Shown here: positions 23,416 to 31,677 of the stretch, one piece after another
Numbering within the stretch: the stretch's first letter is position 1
Layout: every line of letters starts with the position of its first letter
Assembly (NCBI RefSeq): GCF_039537005.1
Contig: NZ_BAAAZR010000002.1
Location: 930,001 to 994,000, forward strand
DNA length: 64,000 nucleotides
Direction: 5' to 3'
Source of the DNA: Sphaerisporangium flaviroseum
GTDB lineage: Bacteria; Actinomycetota; Actinomycetes; Streptosporangiales; Streptosporangiaceae
The notes under the pieces: model-generated
What the model saw: the letters and a program-made list of their open reading frames with translations, nothing else
Database searches by the model: none
What the model was told of the DNA's origin: nothing
Translations under genes and position numbers: made by a program

Positions 23416-24375
23416 GTGACCGTAGAGGCGACGACCGAGCGGGTGCTGCGGCTGCTGGTGCTGCTGCAGCGCCGGCCGTCCTGGACCGCCGCCGAGCTCG
23501 CCGCCGAGCTGGGGGTCACCGACCGCTCGGTGCGCCGCGACGTGGAGCGGCTGCGCACGCTCGGCTACCCCGTGCACGCGACGGCCGGCGTCGGCGGCGG
23601 CTACCAGCTCGGCGCGGGCACCCGGCTGCCGCCGCTGCTCCTCGACGACGAGGAGGCGATCGCGACGGCGGTGTCCCTGCGGCTGGAGGCGGGGGGCACG
23701 GTCGCCGGGGCGGGCGAGGCGGCACTGCGGGCGCTCGCGAAGCTCGACCAGGTGATGCCGCCCCGGCTGCGCGCCGAGGTGCGGGCGGTGCACGGCGCCA
23801 CCTCGACCCTGGTGGGCCCCGGGGTCCAGATCGACGCGGAACTGCTGGTGACGCTCGCGCGGGCCTGCCGCGACGCCGTCCGGGTGCGGTTCCGGTACGC
23901 CGGCCGCGACGGCGGGCACCACGAGCGCATGGTCGAGCCGGTGCGGATGGTCGCCACCGGCCGCCGCTGGTACCTGATGGCCTGGGACGTCGACCGTGAT
24001 GACTGGCGCACCTTCCGGCTGGACCGGATGCGCGATGTGGTGGCGACGACCTGGCGCTTCCGGGCGAGGGATCATCCGGACCCGGTCGCCTACGTGCAAC
24101 GGTCGGTGACGGAGGCGCCGTACCGGTATCTCGCCCGGGTGCGGGTGCACGCCCGGCCCGACCGGGTGCGGGAGCTGGTGCCGCCCCAGGTGGGGCGCGT
24201 CGAGGACGATCGCGACGGGTGGTGCCTGCTCGTCGTCGGCGGGGACGACCTCGACTGGCTCGCCATGCACGTGGCCCGGCTGGGCTTCGAGGCGGAGGTG
24301 CTGGAGCCTCCGGAACTGCGGGAGGCCGCCGCCCTGCTCGCCCGCCGCCTCGCGGCGATGGCCGGGACCGGCTGA
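23416..24375 (+). CDS. YafY-type HTH-WYL transcriptional regulator
   Basis: The product has 319 residues from GTG 23416. An HTH_11 winged helix at about 5-60 (WTAAELAAELGVTDRSVRRDVERL), then the WYL ligand-sensing domain at about 140-210 (VRFRYAGRDG, RRWYLMAWDVDRDDWRTFRLDRM), then a WCX-type C-terminal domain. These regulators sense nucleotides or metabolites and control adjacent genes. It is divergent from the DinB-VOC pair with a 8-bp-arm palindrome between; that pair is the likely target. Confidence 0.9.
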   Translation: MTVEATTERVLRLLVLLQRRPSWTAAELAAELGVTDRSVRRDVERLRTLGYPVHATAGVGGGYQLGAGTRLPPLLLDDEEAIATAVSLRLEAGGTVAGAGEAALRALAKLDQVMPPRLRAEVRAVHGATSTLVGPGVQIDAELLVTLARACRDAVRVRFRYAGRDGGHHERMVEPVRMVATGRRWYLMAWDVDRDDWRTFRLDRMRDVVATTWRFRARDHPDPVAYVQRSVTEAPYRYLARVRVHARPDRVRELVPPQVGRVEDDRDGWCLLVVGGDDLDWLAMHVARLGFEAEVLEPPELREAAALLARRLAAMAGTG

Positions 24376-24377
24376 CG

Positions 24378-24396
24378 GAGGACCCGGCCGGTCCTC
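24378..24396. terminator. Hairpin between convergent WYL and ROK genes
   Basis: GAGGACC (24378-24384), 5-nt loop, GGTCCTC (24390-24396), three bp after the WYL stop. May serve both convergent genes. Confidence 0.5.
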
Positions 24397-24480
24397 GCCC
24401 GACACCGTGCCCGGCAGGCCGAGCATCGGCCGCGGCGCCACCGGCGCCTGGCGTTCGGTGAACGCCCTGTCCCGCGACAC

Positions 24481-25674
24481 CTAGATCGCGGCGGGTTGCT
24501 CGGAGGACGAGAAGCCCTTGCCGAGCAGGAACTCCTCCACGACGAGCGTCGCGGCGCCGAGCGCGACCGCGTCCGGCCCGAGCCTGCCGAGCACGATGGA
24601 GGCCGTCTCGTACGGCTGGGACAGGGAGTTCGCCGCGACGGCCTTCTTGATCCTCGGCAGCTCGTGCCGGCCCAGGATGAGCCCGGCCCAGCCGCCGATG
24701 ACGATGCGCTCGGGATTGAACAGATTGATCAGGTTCGCGAGGCCCGCGCCGAGGTAGTCGATGGTCTCCTCGATGACCGGGGCGCCCGTCCGCACCAGCT
24801 CGGCCAGGGTGGCCTGCTCGTGTGCCATCTCGGCGGACAGCCCGGCACGTTCCAGGATGCTCTCGGCGCCGATGTAGGCCTCGAGGCAACCGCGGGCGCC
24901 GCAGCGGCACGCCCGGCCGCCCACCGCGATCTTCGTGTGGCCCCACTCCCCGGCGCTGCTGTTGGCCCCCCGGTAGGTGAGCCCGTCGGTGATGATGCTC
25001 GCGCCCACCCCGGAACCGAGCAGCACGACGATGGCGTGCCGCGCCCCGCGGCCGGCGCCGAACCACAGCTCGGCCTGCCCCATCGTCTTGGCGCCGTTGT
25101 CGACGTAGAGCGGAAGCGAGGTGCCCGCGCGCAGGAGCGCGCCCAGGGGCACCGCGTCCCATCCGAAGGTGTGGGCGTGGATGAGCGCGTCGGTGCCGCT
25201 CTCGACGATGCCGGGGACGCCGATGCCGACTCCCAGCACATGGGCCTGGTCGGTTCCGCCGGCGGCCAGCACGGCGTCGATGCCGGCGAGGATGTGCCGC
25301 ACGACCAGGTCGACGTCGTGCCGGCCGGGGAGCAGGGCGTACTCGGCCTTGGCCCGCTCTTTCATGTCGAGGTCGAACAGCTCGACGTGGACGTGGGTCT
25401 CGCCCACGTCCACCCCGATCACGTACCCGAACGTGGGGTTGACGCGCAGCAGCACCCGGGGGCGTCCGCCGTCGGACTCCACCAGGCCCGCCTCGACGAT
25501 GACATGATCGGCGATGAGGTCGCCGGTCACGTTGCTCACCGAGGCGGCGCTGAGTCCGGTCAGCCCGCTGAGCTCGTGGCGGCTGGTCGGACCCGCGAAG
25601 TACAGGGTGCGCAACAGCACCGCGCGGTTCCCGCGCCGGAGGTCGCGCACCGTTCTGCGTTCGGGCCTGACCAT
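24481..25674 (-). CDS. ROK family transcriptional regulator (NagC/XylR type)
   Basis: The product has 397 residues. ATG 25674 has GGAAGG five nt upstream and is preferred to one nine codons earlier. N-terminal MarR-like HTH about 8-65 (SRHELSGLTGLSAASVSNVTGDL); ROK domain from about 85, with phosphate-binding VIGVDVGETHVHVEL, GVGIGVPGIV, GEWGHTKI and the zinc motif CRCGARGCLE. Such proteins repress sugar or amino-sugar genes and respond to the sugar. No operator was recognised nearby; the neighbouring secreted lectin-domain enzymes are possible targets, which is only inference. Confidence 0.9.
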   Translation of the reverse strand: MVRPERRTVRDLRRGNRAVLLRTLYFAGPTSRHELSGLTGLSAASVSNVTGDLIADHVIVEAGLVESDGGRPRVLLRVNPTFGYVIGVDVGETHVHVELFDLDMKERAKAEYALLPGRHDVDLVVRHILAGIDAVLAAGGTDQAHVLGVGIGVPGIVESGTDALIHAHTFGWDAVPLGALLRAGTSLPLYVDNGAKTMGQAELWFGAGRGARHAIVVLLGSGVGASIITDGLTYRGANSSAGEWGHTKIAVGGRACRCGARGCLEAYIGAESILERAGLSAEMAHEQATLAELVRTGAPVIEETIDYLGAGLANLINLFNPERIVIGGWAGLILGRHELPRIKKAVAANSLSQPYETASIVLGRLGPDAVALGAATLVVEEFLLGKGFSSSEQPAAI

Positions 25675-25786
25675 GATTTCCTTCCCCCAGCCTGCGGTCA
25701 TGTTAGATCAGGCCGTGAAATAAGGCATCCCCAAGCGGTGATCGAAACCCGGTCACCCCTGGACGAGCCGCGTGGGGAACGCCGAA

Positions 25787-25816
25787 GGCGCCCCGGGCCG
25801 CCGGGCCCGGGACGCC
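25787..25816 (-). terminator. Strong hairpin after the beta-helix protein gene
   Basis: CCCGGGCC (25792-25799), 4-nt loop, GGCCCGGG (25804-25811), extended by GGCG/CGCC around one mismatch. It starts 11 bp past the stop. Confidence 0.7.
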
Positions 25817-25826
25817 GTTCCGCGGG

Positions 25827-28049
25827 TCAGGGGTAGCTGACGAGGTTGGCGACGTTGGTGGCGGAGTTGGACGGTCCGCCGGTGTTGTTGATGATGTGGC
25901 TGATGGTGCCGGTGCCGCCCAGGGACACCGTCACCAGGCTGTGGAACCGGACGTTGGGGGTGTTCGGCACCTCGAAGGAGCGCGCCTCCACCACGCTCGG
26001 ATTGACGTTGAAGTAGGCGTAGCTGCCGAGGCCCCACGCCTCATGGCTGGTCACCGAGTTCGCCACCTTGTAGGCGGCGTACCCCTGGGTGCTTCCGTTC
26101 ATCCACGCCGCCTGGTTCGGCGGGTCGTAGGGCAACTCGTTCTGGTAGAAGTACGTCCGCCCGCCGTTGCCGTTCCAGATGGTCTGGTACTGCTGGTAGT
26201 GCTCGACGAACAGGCCGTACATCGTCACGTCGTTGCCGTTGACGATCAGGCCGTTGGCGGCGGTGTTGGAGTTCCAGCCCACGCCGCTGCCGTGGTCGGC
26301 CCGCCACAGCCACAAGTGGTCGCCGATGACGTTGGAGCTGTTGATCACCAGGCTCTGGCTCGCCTTGCCGACCCCGGCGCCACCGATACGGAAGAACATG
26401 TCGTGCAGCGAGACGGGGTTGGCGGCATGGTTCTGCGAGGAGCCGGAGGGGCCCACCTGCATCAGCACCGGTGAGTTGGTGGTCCCGGCGTCGATGAGCA
26501 GCCCGGCCACCTTGACCCCGTCGACGTCGGCGACCGAGACCGCGGTGACGCCGTTGTCGGGGATCAGCGTGGCGAGGCCCAGTCCGAGCACCACGGTGTT
26601 GGCCCGGTTCACCCGGATCGTGTCGTTGAGGTGGTAGACACCGGGCGTGAACAGCAGGTTCTTGCCCTGCGTCAGCGCGGCGTTGATGTCGGCGGCCGAG
26701 TTGCCGGGCTTGACGACGAAGAACTGGTCGATCGGGATCGACGACCCGGCAGGCGCGCCGCCGGTCCAGGTGGTGCCCTGGGAGTTGCCGCGCAGCGCCG
26801 GCACGAAAACCTGGTAGGCGCCGGCCTGGTCGACGTAGAGGAACGGCTTCTCGCGGACGACCGGTGTGGTGTTCACCGTGGTGTACGGCGGGTTGGGGAA
26901 GCTTCCCGACGGCGCGTTGGTGACGCCGACGAAGACCATGTTCCAGTTGGACCCCGTCCAGCTGCCCCACTGGGCGTTGCGTGAGAGCCACTGCTGCTGC
27001 GACCCCGACCGCACCTGGCCGTCGATCTTGGAGTCGGCGATGAAGCCACCGCTCGACCAGCCACCGTCGTCCAGTTGCAGGTTCCCTCGGACGTGCATGC
27101 GGCGGTACGGCGCGGCCTGCGAGACCGCCCACCGATCGGTGCCCGAGGGCGGGCTGACCGAGAGGTTCTCGGCGCCGCGCCAGAAGTTCTGGGTCGCGTT
27201 GCCCTGGAACCAGTCGGCCTCGGCATGCACGCCGCCGTTGATGGTGACGTTGTCCGGCGACAGCCCGAGGCCGAGCACCTGCGTGTAGAAGCCGACGTTG
27301 ACGTCGACGTTGTAGGTGCCGGGCTTGAACAGCAGCGCGTACCGGTTACCGCCGAACTGGTTGGTCTGCTGCTGGCTGAACACCGAGTTCAGTCTGCTCT
27401 GGATGGCCGAGGCCGGCATCGAGGGGTCGAAGACGCTGACGTTGGGGCCGAGGTCCGGGCCACCGCCCGGTGGAGTCGTGGTTCCCATGGTGAAGGACTG
27501 GGCCGCCGTTCCGTTGCAGGTGTACTGCTGCAACTGGACGCCGTCCGACGTGGAGGCGGCCGGCACGTCCAGGCACTTGCCGCTGTTGCGGTTGACGAAG
27601 TGGTACGAGCCTCCGGCCTCCTCCACGGGCTGCCACTGCTGGTTGTTGCCGCCCGAATAGGACCACAGCTGCACCGGGGCGCTGTCCGCGGTCGAGACGT
27701 TGGTGACGTCCCATGCTTGTGCGGCATTGAGGTTGGCGTTGACGCGGTAGTAGCCGCCGCTGGTCGCCTGCAACTGCCACAACTGCGCGCCGGAGCCGTT
27801 GCAGGCGTACTGCTGCACCGCCGTGCCGTTGGCGGAGGCGGCGGCCCGCGCGTCCACGCACTTGCCGCTGACCTTGCTCACCACCGTGGTCCAGCCCGTC
27901 GGTGGCGCCGCCGCCACGCCGGCGCCACCGAGCTCGGCGGACGTGCCCGCCTGCGGGGTCGCGGCGCTCGCGCCGGGCGGTGCCACCAGGGACAGGGCGA
28001 CGGTGGCCAGCGCCGCGAGAGCCACGCGGATTGGATGTCTGACCGACAT
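25827..28049 (-). CDS. Secreted ricin-lectin plus tandem beta-helix protein (GH55-like)
   Basis: The product has 740 residues. Signal peptide about 1-29; ricin-type beta-trefoil (CBM13) at about 52-192, with repeated QxW units; then about 540 residues with two similar halves, each opening with a turn such as ALLFKPGTYNVD or LLFTPGVYHLND followed by a VLGLGL strand. That is the pattern of tandem right-handed beta-helices of the pectate-lyase superfamily, as in GH55 exo-beta-1,3-glucanases. Actinomycete homologues are often labelled adenylyl cyclase, for which I see no motif. Starts 12 bp after the GH18 stop, so probably one transcript. Confidence 0.78.
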   Translation of the reverse strand: MSVRHPIRVALAALATVALSLVAPPGASAATPQAGTSAELGGAGVAAAPPTGWTTVVSKVSGKCVDARAAASANGTAVQQYACNGSGAQLWQLQATSGGYYRVNANLNAAQAWDVTNVSTADSAPVQLWSYSGGNNQQWQPVEEAGGSYHFVNRNSGKCLDVPAASTSDGVQLQQYTCNGTAAQSFTMGTTTPPGGGPDLGPNVSVFDPSMPASAIQSRLNSVFSQQQTNQFGGNRYALLFKPGTYNVDVNVGFYTQVLGLGLSPDNVTINGGVHAEADWFQGNATQNFWRGAENLSVSPPSGTDRWAVSQAAPYRRMHVRGNLQLDDGGWSSGGFIADSKIDGQVRSGSQQQWLSRNAQWGSWTGSNWNMVFVGVTNAPSGSFPNPPYTTVNTTPVVREKPFLYVDQAGAYQVFVPALRGNSQGTTWTGGAPAGSSIPIDQFFVVKPGNSAADINAALTQGKNLLFTPGVYHLNDTIRVNRANTVVLGLGLATLIPDNGVTAVSVADVDGVKVAGLLIDAGTTNSPVLMQVGPSGSSQNHAANPVSLHDMFFRIGGAGVGKASQSLVINSSNVIGDHLWLWRADHGSGVGWNSNTAANGLIVNGNDVTMYGLFVEHYQQYQTIWNGNGGRTYFYQNELPYDPPNQAAWMNGSTQGYAAYKVANSVTSHEAWGLGSYAYFNVNPSVVEARSFEVPNTPNVRFHSLVTVSLGGTGTISHIINNTGGPSNSATNVANLVSYP

Positions 28050-28061
28050 GACGCCTCCTGG

Positions 28062-29444
28062 CTAGAAGCCGGCCGTGATCCGGGTGAAGTCCCAGTTGTT
28101 CTGGGAGACGCCGCTGCAGGTCTCCTGCACACCGCCGCCGGGGCACGGGCGGTCACGGTTCACCGACCAGAAGGCCAGGCGGGTGAGGCCCTTGGACCTC
28201 GCCCAGTCGCGGATCTGGGTCCAGATCGCGGTCGTGGTGACCTCCTGCTGGTCGGACAGGCCGTTCATGCCCGAGATGCCCATGTGCGCGTAGGCCTGGG
28301 CGTCGGTCCATCCCCAGGCGTTCTTGAGCGCGTTCTTCAGCCCTTCGGAGGCGTTGACCGTGTTCTGGTACATGTTCGCGCCGCTGCCGTTGTCGAAGGT
28401 CATGATCGTGTAGTTGTCGATGGGCACGTTCAGCGCCCTCGACTGGTTGATCAGCCGGATGCCGTCGCCGCCGGGGCCGCTGGTGCCGGTACCGAAGGTG
28501 AGGACGACCTTGACGTTCGGGTTGTTCTGCTTGACGATCTTCAGACCGCCGAGGATGCGGTCCTGAACCGTGTAGTTGGAGAACTCGTCGGAGTTCTCGA
28601 TGTCGAAGTCGACCACGGCGGGGCCGACCGCGTTGATGACCTGCTGGACCGCCGCCGCGTAGGCCGCCGCCGAGGAGCAGTTGGGGCCGAGCTTGTTGCC
28701 CGACCAGCCGCCGAAGGAGACCTGGACGCTGCCGCCCGCCCCCTTGATGGCCGAGATCGTCTGGGCGTCGACGCCGCCGGTCAGCGGCCTGGACCCGTCC
28801 CACCTCGGCGTGCAGCCGCCGCCGGACAGGATGAAGGCCATGGTGAAGGACCTGACGCCGGTGGAGCTCATCACCGAGGTGGCGCTGGGCGGGTTTCCCC
28901 AGCCCATGTAGAGGTACGGCGCGCCGGGCATCTTGCCGGGCGGGGGCGGGGGCGGGGGCGTGGTGCCGCCGCCCGGCAGCGTCCACTTCTGGTTGGCGCT
29001 CGCGAAGCAGTCCCAGATCTGCAGGGGAGTGCCGTCGGCGGAGCTCGGGCCGGTGGCGTCCAGGCACTTGCCGAGGGCGCGCAGGGTACCGTCCGCGCCG
29101 GCGGTCCAGGACTGCGCGGCGCTTCCGTTGCAGTCGTAGATCTGCACCTTGGTGCCGTTGGCGCTGCTGGCGGCGGCGACGTCGAGGCACTTGCCGAGCG
29201 CCCGGATGGTGCCGTCGGTGCCGACGTTCCACTGCTGGGCGGCGCTTCCGTTGCAGGTGTAGAGCTGGACCTGGGTGCCGTTGGCGCTGCTGGCGGCGGC
29301 GACGTCGACGCACTTGCCGCCATAGCCGGTGATCTGGCCGGTGGCGGCCCACGCGGGGGACAGGCCGGTGAGGACGAGGGCCAGGGACGCTACGACGGCG
29401 CCGAGGAGCAGCCGCAGCCGGGAGGGAACGAAGCGTTGAGGCAT
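28062..29444 (-). CDS. Secreted GH18 chitinase-like enzyme with CBM13
   Basis: The product has 460 residues. Signal peptide 1-33; ricin-type CBM13 about 36-152; Pro-rich linker; GH18 domain about 170-458. The family motif reads VVDFDIEN, giving catalytic Glu E283, and FGGWSGN is the upstream strand. Domain length fits single-domain bacterial GH18 enzymes of the chitinase C-like group; activity on chitin is likely but endo-N-acetylglucosaminidase or a non-standard substrate cannot be excluded. No DasR-type site was recognised upstream. It leads a two-gene transcript with the beta-helix protein. Confidence 0.88.
   Translation of the reverse strand: MPQRFVPSRLRLLLGAVVASLALVLTGLSPAWAATGQITGYGGKCVDVAAASSANGTQVQLYTCNGSAAQQWNVGTDGTIRALGKCLDVAAASSANGTKVQIYDCNGSAAQSWTAGADGTLRALGKCLDATGPSSADGTPLQIWDCFASANQKWTLPGGGTTPPPPPPPGKMPGAPYLYMGWGNPPSATSVMSSTGVRSFTMAFILSGGGCTPRWDGSRPLTGGVDAQTISAIKGAGGSVQVSFGGWSGNKLGPNCSSAAAYAAAVQQVINAVGPAVVDFDIENSDEFSNYTVQDRILGGLKIVKQNNPNVKVVLTFGTGTSGPGGDGIRLINQSRALNVPIDNYTIMTFDNGSGANMYQNTVNASEGLKNALKNAWGWTDAQAYAHMGISGMNGLSDQQEVTTTAIWTQIRDWARSKGLTRLAFWSVNRDRPCPGGGVQETCSGVSQNNWDFTRITAGF
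29008..29333 (-). repeat. CBM13-encoding repeat, copy 1
   Basis: 326 bp in the GH18 gene that align without gaps to 29670-29995 in the GH30 gene at roughly 94% identity by eye. Encodes the ricin-type lectin module. Confidence 0.88.
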
Positions 29445-29547
29445 GGGGGGTGTCTCTTCCTACGGGGGGTCACATCTTGAAATAAGCGGTGGAGGAAGCG
29501 GCTGACGAGGTGCCTCCCTGCGAATGAGGTGGGCAGCCCTCACTCAC

Positions 29548-29560
29548 AGGAAGGTTTCCT
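29548..29560. promoter_or_regulatory. AGGAA-GGT-TTCCT palindrome upstream of GH18
   Basis: Near-perfect palindrome about 105 bp upstream of the GH18 start, in an AT-richer promoter region. GAAACCTTC also occurs upstream of the GH16 gene (9841-9849) and the GH10-like gene (55392-55400). Possibly a shared activator or repressor site. Confidence 0.4.
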
Positions 29561-29629
29561 TTTTATTTCACGCCCCGAATTTAACGCTTGTTGGACACGG
29601 TGAGTCAAGAGCGGCGTTGCGGCACAGGC

Positions 29630-31471
29630 TCAGGTCTGGAGGGCCCACTTCTGGTTGGCGCCGCCGGTGCAGTCCCAGATCTGCAGGGGAGTGCCGTCGG
29701 CGGAGCTCGGGCCGGCGGCGTCCAGGCACTTGCCGAGTGCCCGCAGGCTGCCGTCCGCGCCGGCGGTCCAGGACTGCGCGGCGCTTCCGTTGCAGTCGTA
29801 GATCTGCACCTTGGTGCCGTTGGCGCTGCCGGCGGCGGCGACGTCGAGGCACTTGCCCAGGGCGCGGATGGTGCCGTCGGCGCCGGCAGTCCACTGCTGG
29901 GCCGTGCTTCCGTTGCAGGTGTAGAGCTGGACCTGGGTGCCGTTGGCGCTGCTCGCGCCGGCGACGTCGACGCACTTGCCGCCGTAACCGGTGATGGCCT
30001 TGCCACCGCCGCCCGATGGGGTCCCCGACCAGGTGAAGGTCGCTGAGGTCTTGGTGGGCAGGGTGTAGGTGAACGACTGGCCGCCCCAGTTGACCTTGAC
30101 CGACTGCGCGCTTCCGGTGGTGTTGTAGGCGATGAGCGCCTTGGACCCGTCCGGGTTCTTCCACGCCACGTTCTTCACCGCGGAGCCGGCCGTCGAGTCG
30201 ATGCGGTACGCCCCGGGCCTCACGAACTTGGTCAGGTGACCCATGGTGTAGTACTCCACCGTGTAGTCGACCTGGCCGTGGCGTGCGTCGCCGTTGTGCA
30301 CGGTGATCAGGCCGGTGCATGTGCCGCAGCCGCCGTTGTGCGGGCCCTGGTTCTGGTCGACGGCCAGGCTCCACTTGACCCAACTACGGTCCCAGTTGCG
30401 GGTGTAGTCGATCAGGTTGTTCATGTCCTCTCTCTGCTGGTCCGGGATCCAGTTCCCGCCGGAGTGCTCGGTCATGTACGCGTTGACCTGGGGATACTGG
30501 TTATGCACCGCGGTCTGCGTGCTGACGTCGCCGCCGTAACCGTGCCAGGCGATCCCGCCGAACAGCGGGTCGTTCCTGATGGCGGAGTCACCGAGCAACG
30601 GGGCGGCCCAGGTGTTATAGGCGTCCCAGTTCCAGTCGAGGACGAGCGTCTTGGTGGTGATGCCCGCGTTGCGGAACGCCGGCCATAGTGCGCTCTTGAT
30701 GAAGTACTGCAGGCCGGAGGTGTTCCAGTTCATCGACGGGTACCCCGCGCAGCAGGTGGGCTCGTTCTGCGGCGAGACGTAGTCGATGTGCAGGCCCTGG
30801 GCGGCGTACGCCTGGACGTACTTGGCGAAGTACTCGCCGTACATCCCGTAGTACTGCGACTCCAGCCAGCCCTGGCTCCAGGCGTCGTTGTCCTTCATCC
30901 AGGCCGGTGAACTCCAGGGCGAGGCCATGATCTTCAGGGCCGGGTTGAGCGCTTTGGCCTGCTTGGTGAGGGGGACGACGTCGGCGAGATCGTGGTTGAT
31001 CGAGAATCCGGACAGGTCGCAGCAGGTGTCGTCGTAGGAGTAGCTGTACCGGGCGAGGTCGGAGGACCCCATCGGGTTGCGCACGAAGCTGAGGCCGATC
31101 CCGTTGACCGGGTCGAACAGCTTCTGCATGACGGCGGCGCGCGTGCCGGCGCTCAGCGCGCCGCTGCTGTTCATCAGCCACGCGGCGGTGTCGGTGAACG
31201 ACGCGCCACCGCCCTCGAACTGCTGGTAGGTGGTGTTCTCGTTGACGGTGATCGTCTGTGCGGCCCCTGGGCTGGTCGCCGCGAACGACACGGGCGCCTG
31301 CTGCTGCAGGCCTCTGGTGACCGTGCGACCTCCGGAGTCGGAGGTCGTGGTGAGCCAGATGTTGACGCTCTCGCCCGCGGCCTGCGCGGCCGGAGCCTGG
31401 GCGACACCCAGCCCCGCGCCTGCCAGCAGCAGAGCGGCGGACAGGGCCAGTCGTGATCTCAGGAATGACAT
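29630..31471 (-). CDS. Secreted GH30 glycosidase with CBM13
   Basis: The product has 613 residues from ATG 31471, where a GAGGGAG site and a signal peptide (to AAQAA, residue 30) begin; an upstream in-frame extension has no signal. GH30 (beta/alpha)8 plus side beta-domain about 35-470: acid/base E237 in SPQNEPT, nucleophile E335 in YMTEHSGG. C-terminal ricin-type CBM13 about 485-613. GH30 enzymes include endo-beta-1,6-glucanases, beta-1,6-galactanases and glucosylceramidases; beta-1,6-glucan of fungal walls would suit the neighbouring GH18 and GH55-like genes. Confidence 0.9.
   Translation of the reverse strand: MSFLRSRLALSAALLLAGAGLGVAQAPAAQAAGESVNIWLTTTSDSGGRTVTRGLQQQAPVSFAATSPGAAQTITVNENTTYQQFEGGGASFTDTAAWLMNSSGALSAGTRAAVMQKLFDPVNGIGLSFVRNPMGSSDLARYSYSYDDTCCDLSGFSINHDLADVVPLTKQAKALNPALKIMASPWSSPAWMKDNDAWSQGWLESQYYGMYGEYFAKYVQAYAAQGLHIDYVSPQNEPTCCAGYPSMNWNTSGLQYFIKSALWPAFRNAGITTKTLVLDWNWDAYNTWAAPLLGDSAIRNDPLFGGIAWHGYGGDVSTQTAVHNQYPQVNAYMTEHSGGNWIPDQQREDMNNLIDYTRNWDRSWVKWSLAVDQNQGPHNGGCGTCTGLITVHNGDARHGQVDYTVEYYTMGHLTKFVRPGAYRIDSTAGSAVKNVAWKNPDGSKALIAYNTTGSAQSVKVNWGGQSFTYTLPTKTSATFTWSGTPSGGGGKAITGYGGKCVDVAGASSANGTQVQLYTCNGSTAQQWTAGADGTIRALGKCLDVAAAGSANGTKVQIYDCNGSAAQSWTAGADGSLRALGKCLDAAGPSSADGTPLQIWDCTGGANQKWALQT
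29670..29995 (-). repeat. CBM13-encoding repeat, copy 2
   Basis: Second copy of the lectin-encoding segment at 29008-29333, here at the 3' end of the GH30 gene. The module is C-terminal in this protein but N-terminal in the GH18 protein. Confidence 0.88.
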
Positions 31472-31611
31472 AGCGGATCTCCCTCTGAGGGGTGAGTGAA
31501 GACCTGCCTGTACGGCCCTGCCCGGCATCGCACTGGCGTGAGGTAGTGGTAACACGCCTGAAACGGCCGCGCAACGCCTCGAGCCACAAAAATTCAACTC
31601 TTAAATCCCGA

Positions 31612-31651
31612 CATGAAAAAAGTACAGCCTGCCGGCAGCCGCCCTGCCGGC
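31612..31651 (-). terminator. Rho-independent terminator of geosmin synthase
   Basis: GCCGGCA (31631-31637), 7-nt loop, TGCCGGC (31645-31651). Reading the minus strand, the stem is followed about 9 nt later by a run of six T, rare in such GC-rich DNA. It isolates geosmin synthase from the GH30 gene downstream. Confidence 0.75.
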
Positions 31652-31677
31652 GCACTGAGCCGTGACGCCGCGGCAGG

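Noticed and set aside
25827..28049. Adenylyl cyclase assignment
   Set aside because: No cyclase motif; signal peptide, lectin repeats and beta-helix pattern indicate a secreted carbohydrate-active protein.
29445..29629. DasR-type operator upstream of the GH18 gene
   Set aside because: No A-TGGTCTAGACCA-T-like palindrome found; only the AGGAA-GGT-TTCCT repeat is present.
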